From contig CM055265.1 in assembly GCA_029237695.1 (NCBI GenBank), forward strand, positions 72,207,912-72,271,911: a stretch of DNA of 64,000 bases, given 5' to 3'. Positions 12,221-22,946 of the stretch are shown here, in pieces (position 1 is the first letter of the stretch; the number at the start of each line of letters is the position of its first letter). The notes beneath the pieces are model-generated. The model had not been told where the DNA came from and ran no database searches. It saw only the letters and a program-made list of their open reading frames with translations. Position numbers and translations under genes: made by a program. The stretch is from Conchocele bisecta (lineage: Eukaryota > Mollusca > Bivalvia > Lucinida > Thyasiridae).

Positions 12221-13394
12221 GAGGGGTGCGTAGCCCCTTCTGGTACGCCGGATTCCGGCTGATTTAGAGGGTATTCCGGATGCCGAGTATGGGTACGCGG
12301 TACGCCGCTATCGTAGTATTTCGTCCGCGTACGCCGTTCCCGAAATTAACATGATGCTATACTGTCATATGCTATAAAAAAAAAGCAAATATTATATGGT
12401 CTTATATGACTTATACGTATTTCCGAACAGAGTATCGTCAGGTGTTTGACTGGGACGAACTGTTTCAGCAACGAGTCATATTATTCCGGTTTGAGTTATC
12501 TCCCTTGTCAACTTCCGTTTTTATTTATTCCAGTTCCGGTCATAATTTTGGCACATTTTTTGGGGGATTTTTTTTCTTCACATTCACATGAACTATTAGG
12601 CCTATATCAAACTATTTAAGATTCGAATTAAGTAAAAAACAGATGGCATTGATAGAAGTAACTAGCCGTCTGTTCTTTCGAGAATCATAACAAGACAAAG
12701 TCAAGTGAGCCATGATATCCGTCAAATACAACTACCAGAAAAAAATACATAATTTGCAAGTGCTGTTTTATTGCAACTGTACATTTATGTCAAGGACTGC
12801 AACAGTAGTGACCCAACTCATGACATAAAAGACTTCTAGCACCGGCTTAAGCGAAACTCAATGTAAAGGGTATACACATAGCAGGCGCGGATACAGGGGG
12901 GGGGGAAGTCAGGTCCACGGGGGTCCGGAAACCCCCCCCCCCACCCTGCTCCAGGCAAAAAAAGAAAAATACGAAAATCTACAATACTCGAATAGTTGGA
13001 TGACTTTTTTCGTGGCCTAGGTGTCAGGAAATCGCATCTGCGGCGAAACTGGCATCTAAAAATTTCCTGGGGGAGGACCCCCAGACCGCCCTACTTTACG
13101 ATTTAGCGCTCGCGGAGGTCGGCTATGCCGACTTGTAATTGTAGAACCCCCCCCCCCCCCCCCCTGCAATTATTTCTGTATCCGCGCCTGCATAGTACGA
13201 AATTCATATGTGCTCCTTTCTCATTGTTTTTATATGCAATATTGGCACAATTTGTAGTATATATTTACGCAACCAGAGCAAATCGTATTCCAGATGCCGA
13301 CCCTGGCTTATAGAGTATTCTGGATGCCGACCTCAAATTTAGAGGGTATTCCGGATGCCAGGGGTGGGGGGGGGGGGGGGGCTACGCACCCTTC
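12221..13394. mobile_element. 1.17 kb TIR element with ATTGTA target duplication
   Basis: The ends are GAGGGGTGCGTAGCCCC and its inverse GGGGCTACGCACCCTTC. ATTGTA is directly repeated at 12,215-12,220 and 13,395-13,400. Block B carries the uninterrupted site (ATATTGTAATCGAACTAG, about 42,860-42,880). Subterminal repeats of GAGGGTATTCCGGATGCC occur at both ends. No transposase is visible, and a second small element (12,882-13,190) is nested inside. The superfamily is unassigned. Confidence 0.8.
12882..13190. mobile_element. hAT-like MITE with 5 bp duplication CATAG
   Basis: The termini are CAGGCGCGGATACAG and CTGTATCCGCGCCTG. CATAG is directly repeated on both sides (12,877-12,881 and 13,191-13,195). 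C/G homopolymer runs lie just inside each end. CAG...CTG termini are usual for hAT elements, and a 5 bp duplication would fit an hAT5-type group; that assignment is inference. A diverged relative occupies about 33,160-33,560. Confidence 0.75.
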
Positions 13395-13400
13395 ATTGTA

Positions 13401-14330
13401 GTCGAACTAGAGAAAGTGAGCATGCAGGCTTACGGATACTCCCGGCCGCCGCTTGGACCGATAAACAAAAACGTTAACCGACATCTTACGGACGGACCTT
13501 CAACATAATTAGTATGCCGGGGGTATAGTTATCGCATGGATTGTCTACAGACAGACGGGCAGAAGATTACAGCAAGACATTTAATTCATTCATTCATTCA
13601 TTCGGCTCATATTTAAGGGTGGGAATTGGCTCGAACACCTTCCATACCCGGTAATAGTAACACTGAACATTATGAATGATGACAAATAATCATAATTATG
13701 CCGTTTTAAGCCAATCGTAATTACAATAACATACTAAAACGCAAACCTCAGACATTAATTATTTGTGGCTGTGACTAGAGAAATGGGGCTTGTGGGTTTT
13801 GTGACCAGTGTATCTCCTGATCAAATTGCACACTCCTGCCCATACATGTTTTTGTTACCATGCTTTGATAAAGTAAATATTAATTACATACATCTAATTA
13901 AACGACATCTCGTAATGTATTAAATGGTTTATTTCAATAAGTTTCTGGCAGCTTAGAACCGTCGTCTGCATTGTTCTGTTGTTGTTGTTCAGCATAGTGG
14001 TAGGTTCCATCCGCTGATTGTTTGACTATAGTAGCTGTTTGGCACCCTGCCAGAACGGACCATCCAAAAAAACGGACTATGATACAAGGGAGCAGATGCC
14101 TGGATAGTGTAGCTGTTTGCAATAATAACAATAATAATTATAACAGGGCATGTGTCTAGTAACATAGGTAGGGATAAGTCTTAGGTGATGAATAGCACTA
14201 GGGTTAGAGGTCAGCAGTCAACAGTGGCATTTCGTTTGGGTTTAGCCCAGTTATTAGTTACATTGGTGGTGGGGGGGGTAAGCCCAAGGGGATGGATAGT
14301 ACTAGGTTTTATCCCGTCAACGGCCTATGT
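13401..14330. other. Non-coding, repeated near 33.7-34.2 kb and 43.1 kb
   Basis: Positions 13,810-14,290 match 33,750-34,200. Shared landmarks are AACGACATCTNGTAATGTAT and CTGGCAGCTTAGAACCGTCG. A (CATT)n run lies at 13,588-13,603. No gene is seen. Confidence 0.6.
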
Positions 14331-14719
14331 CAGGCCCGTACGCAGGAATTATTTTAGGTGGGGTGCGTTATCGACGGCGCTTAAGGGCTAAACATTGTTT
14401 TTGCACATCCACGGACAGACCTCGGTAGATTAACCCTTTCACCCCTAAGTAACTGGAATGGATTTTGATTTGTTAATTTTGCAACCAATCCAAATCATCA
14501 CAAAATGATTTTCAGACCAGTTCATTTATGAACATGGAGTGTTTTTGTTCTCAAAATTATGAAAATTAATTGCAAAAAGTGCAGATCCTGATGAGACGGC
14601 TCGTTACGAGCCGGCTCATCAGGATCTACACTGTTTGCCAATACCACTATACATGCCTGCTGGTTAAGACAAAGGGGGATGCGTACGCACCCGTCGCACC
14701 CCCTCTGCGTACGGGCCTG
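14331..14719. mobile_element. hAT-like MITE with 5 bp duplication TATGT
   Basis: The termini are CAGGCCCGTACGCAGG and CTGCGTACGGGCCTG. TATGT is directly repeated at 14,326-14,330 and 14,720-14,724. It contains a nested piggyBac-like MITE fragment (14,434-14,640). It has the same end type and duplication length as the element at 12,882. Confidence 0.8.
14434..14640. mobile_element. piggyBac-like MITE, right end lost
   Basis: TTAA is followed by CCCTTTCACCCCTAAGTAAC. The core is the hairpin AGATCCTGATGAGACGGCTC / GAGCCGGCTCATCAGGATCT. Complete relatives with both TTAA sites lie at 41,909-42,148 and 51,094-51,317. Confidence 0.65.
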
Positions 14720-14724
14720 TATGT

Positions 14725-15249
14725 GCCGTGAAACACGGTCGGTGCCGTGAAACATAAGCCAATCGTAATTACAATAACATACTAAAACGCAACCTCAGAC
14801 ATGAATTATTTATGGCTGTGACTGGATAAATGGGGCTTGTGAACCAGTGTAGCTCCTGTCAAATTGGCACTCTCCCATGGCGGATTCGGGGGGGGGGGGG
14901 CCTCACCACCACCCCCCTCCCCCCCCCCAACTCCACAGGCATGTTGAATATCCCCCCCACCTATGGCATTTCCATAATCAATACTCTTTACAACATATTT
15001 AGTATTATACAGTTTCCCGATATAGAGTACTTTTAGATCGCATAAATTTGATTTTATTAGCCTGAATCGAGATTTCATTTCAGTGTCCCACTCACTTCCG
15101 GTTGAGCTAAAATTTGCAACGGACGATTTGATTGGGTGAAATTTTTTATCAACCAATCAAATTGTTTGTTACAAACGCTTTGCTATAAACCGGAAGTAGC
15201 CTGGACACGCAAAAGAAATTCGCCGAGTAGAGACTTTTTACAATTTACA
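14725..15249. other. Flank of Polinton 1, no gene
   Basis: Positions 14,750-14,860 repeat 13,700-13,830 (AAGCCAATCGTAATTACAAT). G- and C-rich runs lie at 14,889-14,930. The remainder up to the element boundary is unique AT-rich DNA. Confidence 0.55.
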
Positions 15250-15254
15250 AGGCA
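15250..15254. repeat. Target site duplication of Polinton 1 (left copy, AGGCA)
   Basis: AGGCA immediately precedes the left terminus AGTAGTATAT and is found again immediately after the right terminus at 33,091-33,095. Polintons usually make 6 bp duplications. Here five bases match exactly and the sixth does not. Confidence 0.75.
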
Positions 15255-15519
15255 AGTAGTATATAGGGAGTCAAAATGATACCACCTAACGGTGGTATCA
15301 TTTTCACCCCTATATACTACCACCACCACCCCCGATAAAACACCGTTTGGTCCAATAGCACAAACTGGTCACCAACACAAAAAACGTGACAATTGGTGTC
15401 ATAAATACATCACGTTTTCCCCAATTGAACAGATAAAACTATAGTACTAAAAAGGATTGTTTTCGTGTCGTTGTCATACATACCTCAAGTTCATTTAACG
15501 TCCCATTTGAACAGATAAC
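15255..15519. repeat. Left terminal inverted repeat of Polinton 1
   Basis: Matches the reverse complement of 32,829-33,090 with few differences. Its outermost 66 bp (15,255-15,320) is itself a hairpin: AGTAGTATATAGGG...GATACCACC, a TAAC loop, then GGTGGTATCATTTT...TATATACTAC. The subterminal word TTGAACAGATAA occurs twice (about 15,425 and 15,508). Confidence 0.93.
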
Positions 15520-16054
15520 ACTAAGTAATAAAAAGGATTTTTATTTTCATCCCCGTGTCATATTTATTTTTTTCAACAACGGCATTTCTCCTCCACTATA
15601 GCTAATGGGATTTCTACGATATTGAAAAATTATTAATAATTTGTAAAAAAAATAGCAAAATCTCCACTCGTGTACACAACCCCAGCGACTGGGCAATTTC
15701 TAGCTGCACCCAGCCACTGGGGTGTTTGGGACCTTTCTTAAGCCCACGCATCTGTTGGCTCAGTCCATTTTACGGTCGCCCTTAACACCATTGCAATTCC
15801 TCAATTCAGAAAACCGACGAGGTAAGGCGAGCCCCAATTTGTGATTTGGTATGTAATTGCAACTCTTAGGTAGAAATCTTTTAGGCCGGCACCTTTGAGC
15901 AATACAATTCCATCACCAAGTCACAGCACACGCATTTAGAGACTGCTACCATTAAAACAGACGAGACGGACGTCCCATAACAAGGATTCAACACATGGCA
16001 CACACGAGATGAGACCAATTGTTGTTTTGATTTTTTTTTATGCTTATATTTAAA
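15520..16054. other. Subterminal non-coding part of Polinton 1
   Basis: AT-rich, with no coding pattern. It includes a GCACCCAGCCACTGGGG/CCCCAGCGACTGGGCA inverted pair at about 15,683-15,722. Confidence 0.5.
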
Positions 16055-16320
16055 CCGGCGGCACAGGCTCTAGGACCTTGCATGCCGTCTCCCCAGAATG
16101 GAGAATGAACGGAGGTAAGACTTTTTGAGAGAAGCCGTAATTATTCGTATTTACAGCAGAGCAACTACGAATTATCGGTACCCATTTACAGCTGGGTGAA
16201 CTGGACAGTGTGGATAAAGTGTCTTGCTCAAGGACACAACGCAACGCCGCTAGCCAGAGGCTCGAACCCACGACCCTTGATCAGTAGTCCGACACACTAA
16301 ACCATTTACGCCACGGCGCT
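16055..16320 (-). mobile_element. tRNA-derived SINE nested in Polinton 1
   Basis: On the minus strand the 5' part (16,255-16,318) reads as a tRNA-like pol III promoter. It has GCCGTGGCGTAAATGGTTTA (A-box-like) and GGGTTCGAGCC (B-box). The conserved central core TGTCCTTGAGCAAGACACTT and CCAGCTGTAAATGGGTACC follow, as in widespread mollusc/metazoan SINEs. It is not a functional tRNA gene, since no cloverleaf 3' half is present. Confidence 0.75.
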
Positions 16321-16384
16321 ATCACACAAACCAATTGTTGTAAGGCTTTCCAAACGTTATAATATACTCATCACATTCCTATAC

Positions 16385-17090
16385 ACATAAAAATGGTGCG
16401 CAAATTATAATTCTTTTAATAAACACTTAGCTAGTTCACGAATTTCCGGGTTGGTTCGGTATTTTTATTTAATTTGATAATTAAGTTTTTGTAAAAAGTA
16501 TTATTAATTATTTTAAGAAAAATATAAAGTTAATTAATATAAGAAAAAAAACCAGATAAAAACCGCAAAGTATAATTATTTATAAACACGTAGCGAGGTT
16601 CACGAATTTCTACAAACATAAAAATGGTGCGCAAATTATAAATTATTTATAGAACCGTTTTTTTAAGTGCTAGTTCACGAATTTCCGGGATGGTTCTTTT
16701 ATTTTTTATTAATTTGAATAAGTAGTGTGTAAAAAGTATTAAATTAATTAATTTTATAGAAAATTATAACGTTAATTAATATAAGAAAAAAACAGATAAA
16801 ACCGCAAAGTATAATTATTTAAATCACTGTAGCGAGGTTCACGAATTTCCGGGAATTCGTTATTTTATATTATATAGGTGCAGTAAACAATTATTAATTA
16901 ATTTTAATAAAATTATAAACACTTTTAAAAAATCGGGTAAAAAATTATAAACAATTTAAAAAATCGGGTAAAGAAATGTACAGCACACCGTTGTGATATT
17001 TATTTTTATATAGGGTTCAGTAAACAATTTTAATTAAGTAATTTTAAAAAATTATAAACAATTTAAAAAATCGGGTAAAGAAATATAACA
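16385..17090. repeat. AT-rich tandem array in Polinton 1
   Basis: Three to four degenerate units of about 200-230 bp share GTGCGCAAATTATAA, GTTCACGAATTTCCGGG, GTTAATTAATATAAG and ACCGCAAAGTATAATTATTT. No coding capacity. Confidence 0.75.
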
Positions 17091-17399
17091 AAATCCACAA
17101 AGTAGATCGATACGCGTTATAGAAATGTATGGTGGTCAGTGGGTGTCGCAACGGCCCTTAAATTATTAATATTATTTTTTATTTCCGTATGGAGGGTCCG
17201 CGGAAACAGCTGAGATGTATGGTGGAAGGAATATCCTGATGTCGCCTGTAGACTAACGCGAATTAAGCATATCACGACCCGAAGACGGGCGAGGAGATTT
17301 TTTTTCTCTCGTCGGCGGGCCGGAAGGGGGCGTCGGGTCGGCGGCGGGGCGGGGCCCTCCTACCCAAACCAACATTCCCATAACAAGTTTTTTTTATAT

Positions 17400-17945
17400 C
17401 TTCGTCCGTGAGGAATTTGTGGTCGAGGCTTGGACCGGATCGTACCCTTTAACTCCTTGTACTGACCATCTCTTTCGAACACCATATTGAACTCACTATC
17501 TGATATTCGTTGTCCGGCTAACGCTTCGACACGATCAACGTCGATACTGTTTTTCTTAGACCTCGCGAGAACCCTATTCGATCAGTGGCTTTCGACTCTT
17601 TGGCCTCTATTTTCGGCTCACGAGTTGGCCGTCATGCAAAGCAGTCCCGCCCCCGCCGCTACACCACTCAAGGCCACCCCGCGACGTTGCAGCGACGATT
17701 GTTTACAATAAAAGACTCACTCGGTCCCCACCCCCTTATAACGGATGCCGAGGCTAACGCGGTGCTCACCCCCTCTATATATTGACCGACCCGTCGATAT
17801 TTCTTCCGCATATCCCGTCCGCGTCTCTCTTCTCCCCTCGTGTTGTATGAATAGGTTGTATTCTCAACGATCCTGTCACCTAAAGGATGCCGGGTCGACC
17901 GTCCCCGAAGTAAGTGTTGATATAGTTTCTCGGCATCCATCATAA
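17400..17945 (-). CDS. Uncharacterised Polinton 1 protein (frameshifted)
   Basis: The best frame is 17,668-17,943 on the minus strand, starting MMDAEKLYQHLLRGR and containing IENTTYSYNTRGEERRGRDM-like basic sequence. Similar composition continues through frame changes to about 17,400. The minus frames look more protein-like than the plus frames, with a charged, helical N-terminus and few rare residues. I do not recognise the family with certainty. It lies left of the minus-strand frame at 18,614-19,243, so the two may form a minus-strand cluster. The boundaries are approximate. Confidence 0.35.
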
Positions 17946-18613
17946 ATCAAGTTGTTATTAACAGTGTCAATGCAGTGAGGAAGCCGATTGGTCGCCAATT
18001 TTTTTAGCAAAGTTATTAACACTACCCAACCCTGCCGAAACTTTTAATTTGTAGTGTCATCCATCGAATATAGTAAACCTGACCTTCTGCCCGGTGCTTG
18101 GTGATGCCGGAATATTCTGTTCCTAACACCATCAGATGACGACATTCACTCGGACCTTCGCCAGTGGCGTGTCCCGCGAAAGTTGACCTGAGCAGACCGC
18201 CATTTCGAAAAATCGTCCCCAGACACTGCCATGGTGTATATCCCTCATATCTGTTGCTCGCGTGGCACCGAATGAATTATTCGTAGGCCCCCTCGCTTAT
18301 TGAACCCCGCTCCTCGCACAAACAGTTATGACGGGTATGTCGAAGCTTGCATTTGTACCCATTTGTGCAACCGCCCTAGTTTAAAAATTGTGTGGGGACT
18401 GTGCTACGACGCCCCTCTCCAGTCCCCCCCCTCCCAGCCTCTCATCGCGGCTTCAACGTATGCTGCGGCCGCGCGGGAACGTCTCGTTCTAAAGTTGGAA
18501 CCACCTGGACCGTATATGCTCCATGATTTATATATGTATATATATTAATGTTTAAATCGGTATTTTCGAGACACGACGAATACGGTAAAGTTATTCAACT
18601 TTCCTCGCTTGAT

Positions 18614-19243
18614 TCATCGGAGAATTGAAATCTTCAACTCGTGGATGTGTCCCGATTCCAAAACTTTCATCTCGGGTGCGGGAAGTCTAATGTCACAGTC
18701 TCCCCAAAGAAACAATCGCTGGCCGGCACAGTTTTTTTTAGTAATGTCTGGAGTGACCGTCACCAGTTGTACATGTGTTAACAACCCGATCCAGGTGCAC
18801 CCCGAGAGTTTTTTTGTGAAGGTAAAGTTCACCGGGGTATTCGCGGCGGTGCTCGCCCCGGGGAAGACAGGTAGTTTCTTCCTCGTTGTAATGGGGTGCT
18901 TAATCCTAACATTGGAGGCCAAAGCCTTGGTGATCGTACCTGTTTGGCGTTCGACGGTAAAGGTCGCGAGTCCAGTGACTTTCGAAATTGTGAGGTTGGG
19001 CTCTACCAGCAAGCTCCGACGCGACAAAAGTTTGGAGGGATCTCTAACCCAAAGGCCGGGGGGAAGCCGCACACTTACTTTGTCGTCTATCCTTCCAGTA
19101 GCCGAACCCTTCCTATCCCCCACTGTTCCACCCAACCGTGTAGGTGATTGATCTGAGCCTACCCGGCGTTTTTCCGCAGCAGTTGTCGATCGCCTTTTGA
19201 ATTCACAACTCTCATTTTGAACATTAGTGATAGAAGCAAACAT
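18614..19243 (-). CDS. Hypothetical protein, 209 aa, Polinton 1
   Basis: The longest uninterrupted frame in the left half of the element, with an ATG start (MFASITNVQNE). A basic N-terminus (residues 15-30) is followed by a Thr/Val-rich middle (LTISKVTGLATFTVERQTG, LVTVTPDITKK) suggestive of beta strands. A jelly-roll minor capsid or penton-like protein is one guess from gene context, but no diagnostic motif was seen. An overlapping plus-strand frame (18,609-19,151) also exists and cannot be excluded. Function unknown. Confidence 0.4.
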   Translation of the reverse strand: MFASITNVQNESCEFKRRSTTAAEKRRVGSDQSPTRLGGTVGDRKGSATGRIDDKVSVRLPPGLWVRDPSKLLSRRSLLVEPNLTISKVTGLATFTVERQTGTITKALASNVRIKHPITTRKKLPVFPGASTAANTPVNFTFTKKLSGCTWIGLLTHVQLVTVTPDITKKNCAGQRLFLWGDCDIRLPAPEMKVLESGHIHELKISILR

Positions 19244-20640
19244 AAAATAATAATACGTTCAATGGATACCCAGCATTTAGCATTAAACAGACTCTAATTG
19301 CAAAGTACGCGGTCGGTGGTAAACTACACACAAAAGGACGGTGTTTGACGCACCTTGTACACCCAACTGTAACCGGTTTAGACCGACAGTGGCTTTTGAG
19401 TCACCAATTTTTCCTAACGCGTTTGAGAAATATAGGCTGCCAAAGATTAATTACGATGGAGCTGTGAACGGGAAAGCAACACCAATGCAGTTTTAGGCAG
19501 AAACATCTAAATTTCGCTGTATGGTGCGCAACAGCCGGAGTGGATTGCGCATCAAGACCATATGGCATCCAAGAATGTCATGCTCCGAAAGTGGCTACAA
19601 ACTTCACGGTATTATACTATTAGGAGGATTATCAAAGAACTAGGTATTTCACTACCTCAAGACGACGCTGGATCCAATTTACCCAACAATACGATCGTGG
19701 GGCTTTCGAAAGACTGTGTAAACGAATTTAACATTTCAAAAGATTGCGGACTGGAGACAGAAAGTATTTTTCTAACAGCACTGTCCTCGGGACGTTCTCA
19801 TTCGGGTGTCAGGTCCGGGAATTGTACGCAGACTGATTTTAGACACGATCACTAATCCGGTGACCACAAATCGTCAGTCCGAACCCGGGAAATTTTGATC
19901 CAGCGTACGATGACCTTCGGGGGCCGAAGTATCTGGAGGTAGAACCGCTGTGAGTATCACCTTGTATTATGGTTGCCACCGAAACGACTCATATAGAACT
20001 ACAATACAGCAGATTCCGGGTTCAGACAGCGTGGAGTACCTTTTATGTTAGATAAGGGAATGGGATTCACGCAGTCAGGGTTTCTCGTCTCAACGATTTC
20101 CATTCGCACGTACCGTTTGGCTATCCTCTGGTGCCCAAAAGCAAACTCGCAGTTCTTACTATGGCACGAGAACGGGCGTTTGTGACGGCGCAAAAACAAT
20201 TCTTTGGCGCTTGTTGAGGACGCCAATCCAACTCGGCTAAGGTGGACCTGGAGAAGGCGATCCAAATTTATCATGACGTTTTTGCAGACTGGCCAGCACC
20301 CCGGTAAGACTACAGGATTTGGAATAGGTCTTTTATATGGCGCCGAGCAATATGATCTACGAGACGACCCTGACGGTACAATAATCGATTCGTAATCCCA
20401 GTCCAGCTCAAAAAATCGCCCACAACGGTAACGTGAACGAGGATATCATCAGCGCACTCCCCATCAGTGGAACCGATTTTATAAAAACCCCCCAATTCAC
20501 GAATCGGATACACCCACACCCAATTCAAATCATGAATCAAGTTCATTTAAACCCTTTGTTCCAACCCGCGGAAACACCAATCATGACCACTGTTGAAATT
20601 GGAAGCACAACCCACGAGGAGGAGAATTAGGGCTCGTGAT
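19244..20640 (+). other. Unassigned region of Polinton 1
   Basis: Plus-strand frames at 19,562-19,855 (MASKNVMLRKWLQTSRYYT...) and 20,433-20,630 and a minus frame at 19,999-20,274 are all short. The region is CpG-rich and looks like decayed or indel-broken coding DNA, possibly one capsid-type gene. No motif allows an assignment. Confidence 0.3.
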
Positions 20641-20649
20641 CGTTACCCT

Positions 20650-20960
20650 CGTGGCAATCGACTACTTGCGCTTGGTTTTAGAAAGACTCACGTCGGAGAA
20701 TAGTAGAGGACCGGCGATCGCCACGATTAAAGCCCCAGCATTATTGGCTAGCCTCCGGGCCGTTTTTTGATAATATAGATAAACAAGAAGGAGAGAACCT
20801 CCTATCAAAGCCCGGGCAGTGCCGGCAGCCAACTTTCCTGCTAATTTGGCCAGGGAGACTGGCGAGGGCTTTTAGTTCTTTTTTATCCATTCTTTGCCTT
20901 CCACCGGATGGAGCGGTGCTGCCAGGTCTGGCGCTGGTGCTGGCCTGGGTGCTGGCGCAG
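20650..20960 (-). CDS. Small hydrophobic protein, Polinton 1 (broken)
   Basis: Read on the minus strand, this encodes an Ala/Pro-rich stretch, a short charged segment (EGKEWIKK), then a hydrophobic Ala/Gly-rich region (KLAGKLAAGTARALIGG, ALIVAIAGPLL). It ends in a basic tail. Frame shifts separate the parts. It looks like a small membrane-associated or amphipathic virion-type protein. That is inference from composition, and I do not recognise a named family. Confidence 0.3.
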
Positions 20961-21686
20961 AACCACCCCTATAGATAGAACTAGAGACGAAATAGATAGA
21001 ATTAGGGTCGATATAATCATGGTGAAAGCGGTGGGATGGTTACTATCGTGTAGCCCTTCTCGCTAACAGAGTGCGAAACGCTCAACCCGAGTGTCGTGTC
21101 CCGTGCAGACCCTCGAGATTGTTTCGCGCTCCGACTTAATTGACCGAAAGCGTCTCACGGTTCGTCAGCATCCTCCAAGCAGATTCTCTTTCATCCCGCA
21201 ATGACCGCTAGGTGTCTGTTGATTCGCTTGGTAATTCTCTATTCGCCTCGTGCTTACTTCCTTTATTTTTCTTTCTTCTAAGCGATATTCCGTCCAGCGC
21301 TGAGAGTTTGAGAGGTTATTGACCATTCCGCCCCGGTTGTTTGAGTACCTTATCGAGTCCCCGAGTCGCAAGAGGTAACGTGGGTTCAATACTTTTCGTA
21401 GCCGTTATATTTTCGTTGACCGTGGTTTCAATCGTTTAAAAGCGTCGTGGCTACGCGAGGATCTCGCTGAGCCGATAGTTCTATAGTGCGGCCCCGTCTT
21501 CGCCACGTTTTGTCGGTAGTCCTAAAGATTTAACATTTTTTTTAGGCAACTGCGATTGATCATCGAGCACGCCGAGAGCTCGAGTGAGGAGTCTCCATAT
21601 CGTTTCAATGAAGTGGGGGGCTGAGGAACTTGGTCGGGTCGTTCTTGGACGTTCAGCAACTTTCCAGTTCTGTTTCCATTTAACCC
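20961..21686. other. Unassigned region of Polinton 1
   Basis: Contains a 74-residue minus-strand frame (21,165-21,389) rich in Arg, Asn and Gln, with no recognised motif. The rest has no reading frame worth calling. Confidence 0.3.
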
Positions 21687-21872
21687 TCAGGTCTCCATCT
21701 TTTTAGTGCTGCGGAACTCCAACGTGGCCTTGATTCCGTGTTTAGACATGTTACCTCCACACTGTTTCACCAGAGTATTCGTTTCCTCGGGAGACGCCAA
21801 CTCACCCTCGGAGATCCCCCAGAATATCGGCACCGCCCGCCATGCCCGAGTTTCGGGAGGGGCCTCCCACAT
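21687..21872 (-). CDS. Hypothetical fragment, Polinton 1
   Basis: A 61-residue minus-strand frame (MWEAPPETRAWRAVPIFWGI, then SEGELASPEETNTLVKQ). It has good amino acid composition but no recognised family. It is probably part of a longer broken gene that runs toward 21,600. Confidence 0.25.
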   Translation of the reverse strand: MWEAPPETRAWRAVPIFWGISEGELASPEETNTLVKQCGGNMSKHGIKATLEFRSTKKMET

Positions 21873-21929
21873 TTCTAAATGTGTATTTTTCTCGGGTGGC
21901 GGCTCTAGAAGGGTCGTTTCGTCATCGAA

Positions 21930-22090
21930 ATCATCTCCAAAGCCCTCGCCTCGGGCTAAATGGATCCGAAATAGTCCATCATCGTCAAGCCCTTCACCTC
22001 GCTATATATGGATCGAAATCGGCGTCCATCAATCAGCGTCCAAGCCCTCACCTCGGGCTATAATGGGTCGAAATCGTCCATGCCATTATC
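21930..22090. repeat. Short tandem repeat, AGCCCTCACCTCGGGCTA units
   Basis: Three to four units of about 50-60 bp share AGCCCTCACCTCGGGCTA and ATGGATCGAAATCGTCCAT. It is embedded in the CpG-rich half of Polinton 1. Confidence 0.6.
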
Positions 22091-22946
22091 GAGACCAGCC
22101 ATCTTTATAATAGAATTATTATAGTAAAGACAAAACCTACAGGTTTAATAGAATATCGACTTCGAGTCAATACGTCGCAAACTCAATCCATATCGCAGAT
22201 GCGTGAGCCCCTCGGGCAAAAAGGCGTGAGACAGATTGTCGTTATAACGAACAAACCCTCGACGATAGACCAGAACCAGCACTCTTAGTTCGCTTCTTCC
22301 CCAACCTCGGATCTAGCGACGTCATTACCCGGGACTGTTCGCCTTCGATTTTCCTATTTCGCTTACTCAGACGGACCGCGGGACCGAACCATCGTTCAAA
22401 ACCTGGGTCAGCCATCCGTCAAGAAGACCATGAAAAGATTTCTGGTAAGGAGTGTTTCATCGCTGACCGCTACGTCTAACCATGTTAACCAGGACCTTGG
22501 AAGACCGCACAAAACGCGAAAATGCGGTAAAATAAATCAAGGTATTGACACACCCGAAATATGACGTAACCAGACTTAGAATCGGGGCAGGTTACAAGGT
22601 AGATAAACAATCGCGAGCGACAAGCGGTCTACAACCGATTCTACATCCCAGCACCGAACTTGAGTTGCTGGGAGAGTCACATGCCCTACTATCAAGTGCT
22701 TGGCTGACTGCCTCGAATACGAACTAAAGTACAATGACAAAGGCCGAGTTCCTCATTAGCCACTGACAATGACATCGAAGTATACGATCGACATTGTTTC
22801 GCTGGAGTACGACAGGTCCACGATGCCCGAACTCCCGCGCGATTGATCAGAACCCAGTATATAGGGCGCGTTGCTAAACTTTAACGGACCGAGTTCTTCG
22901 CCACCGCAAGATGACGAAAGACAAAAGAGAAAACATGTGAATATTA
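22091..22946. other. Unassigned region of Polinton 1
   Basis: Short plus-strand frames only (for example 22,545-22,727). A broken gene directly upstream of the ATPase is possible. No motif was recognised. Confidence 0.3.

Noticed and set aside
16250..16320. tRNA gene
   Set aside because: A and B boxes are present but the sequence continues into a SINE core and lacks a full cloverleaf.
18609..19151. 180-residue plus-strand frame opposite 18,614-19,243
   Set aside because: Slightly shorter and without a better motif than the minus frame. Kept only as an alternative in that entry.
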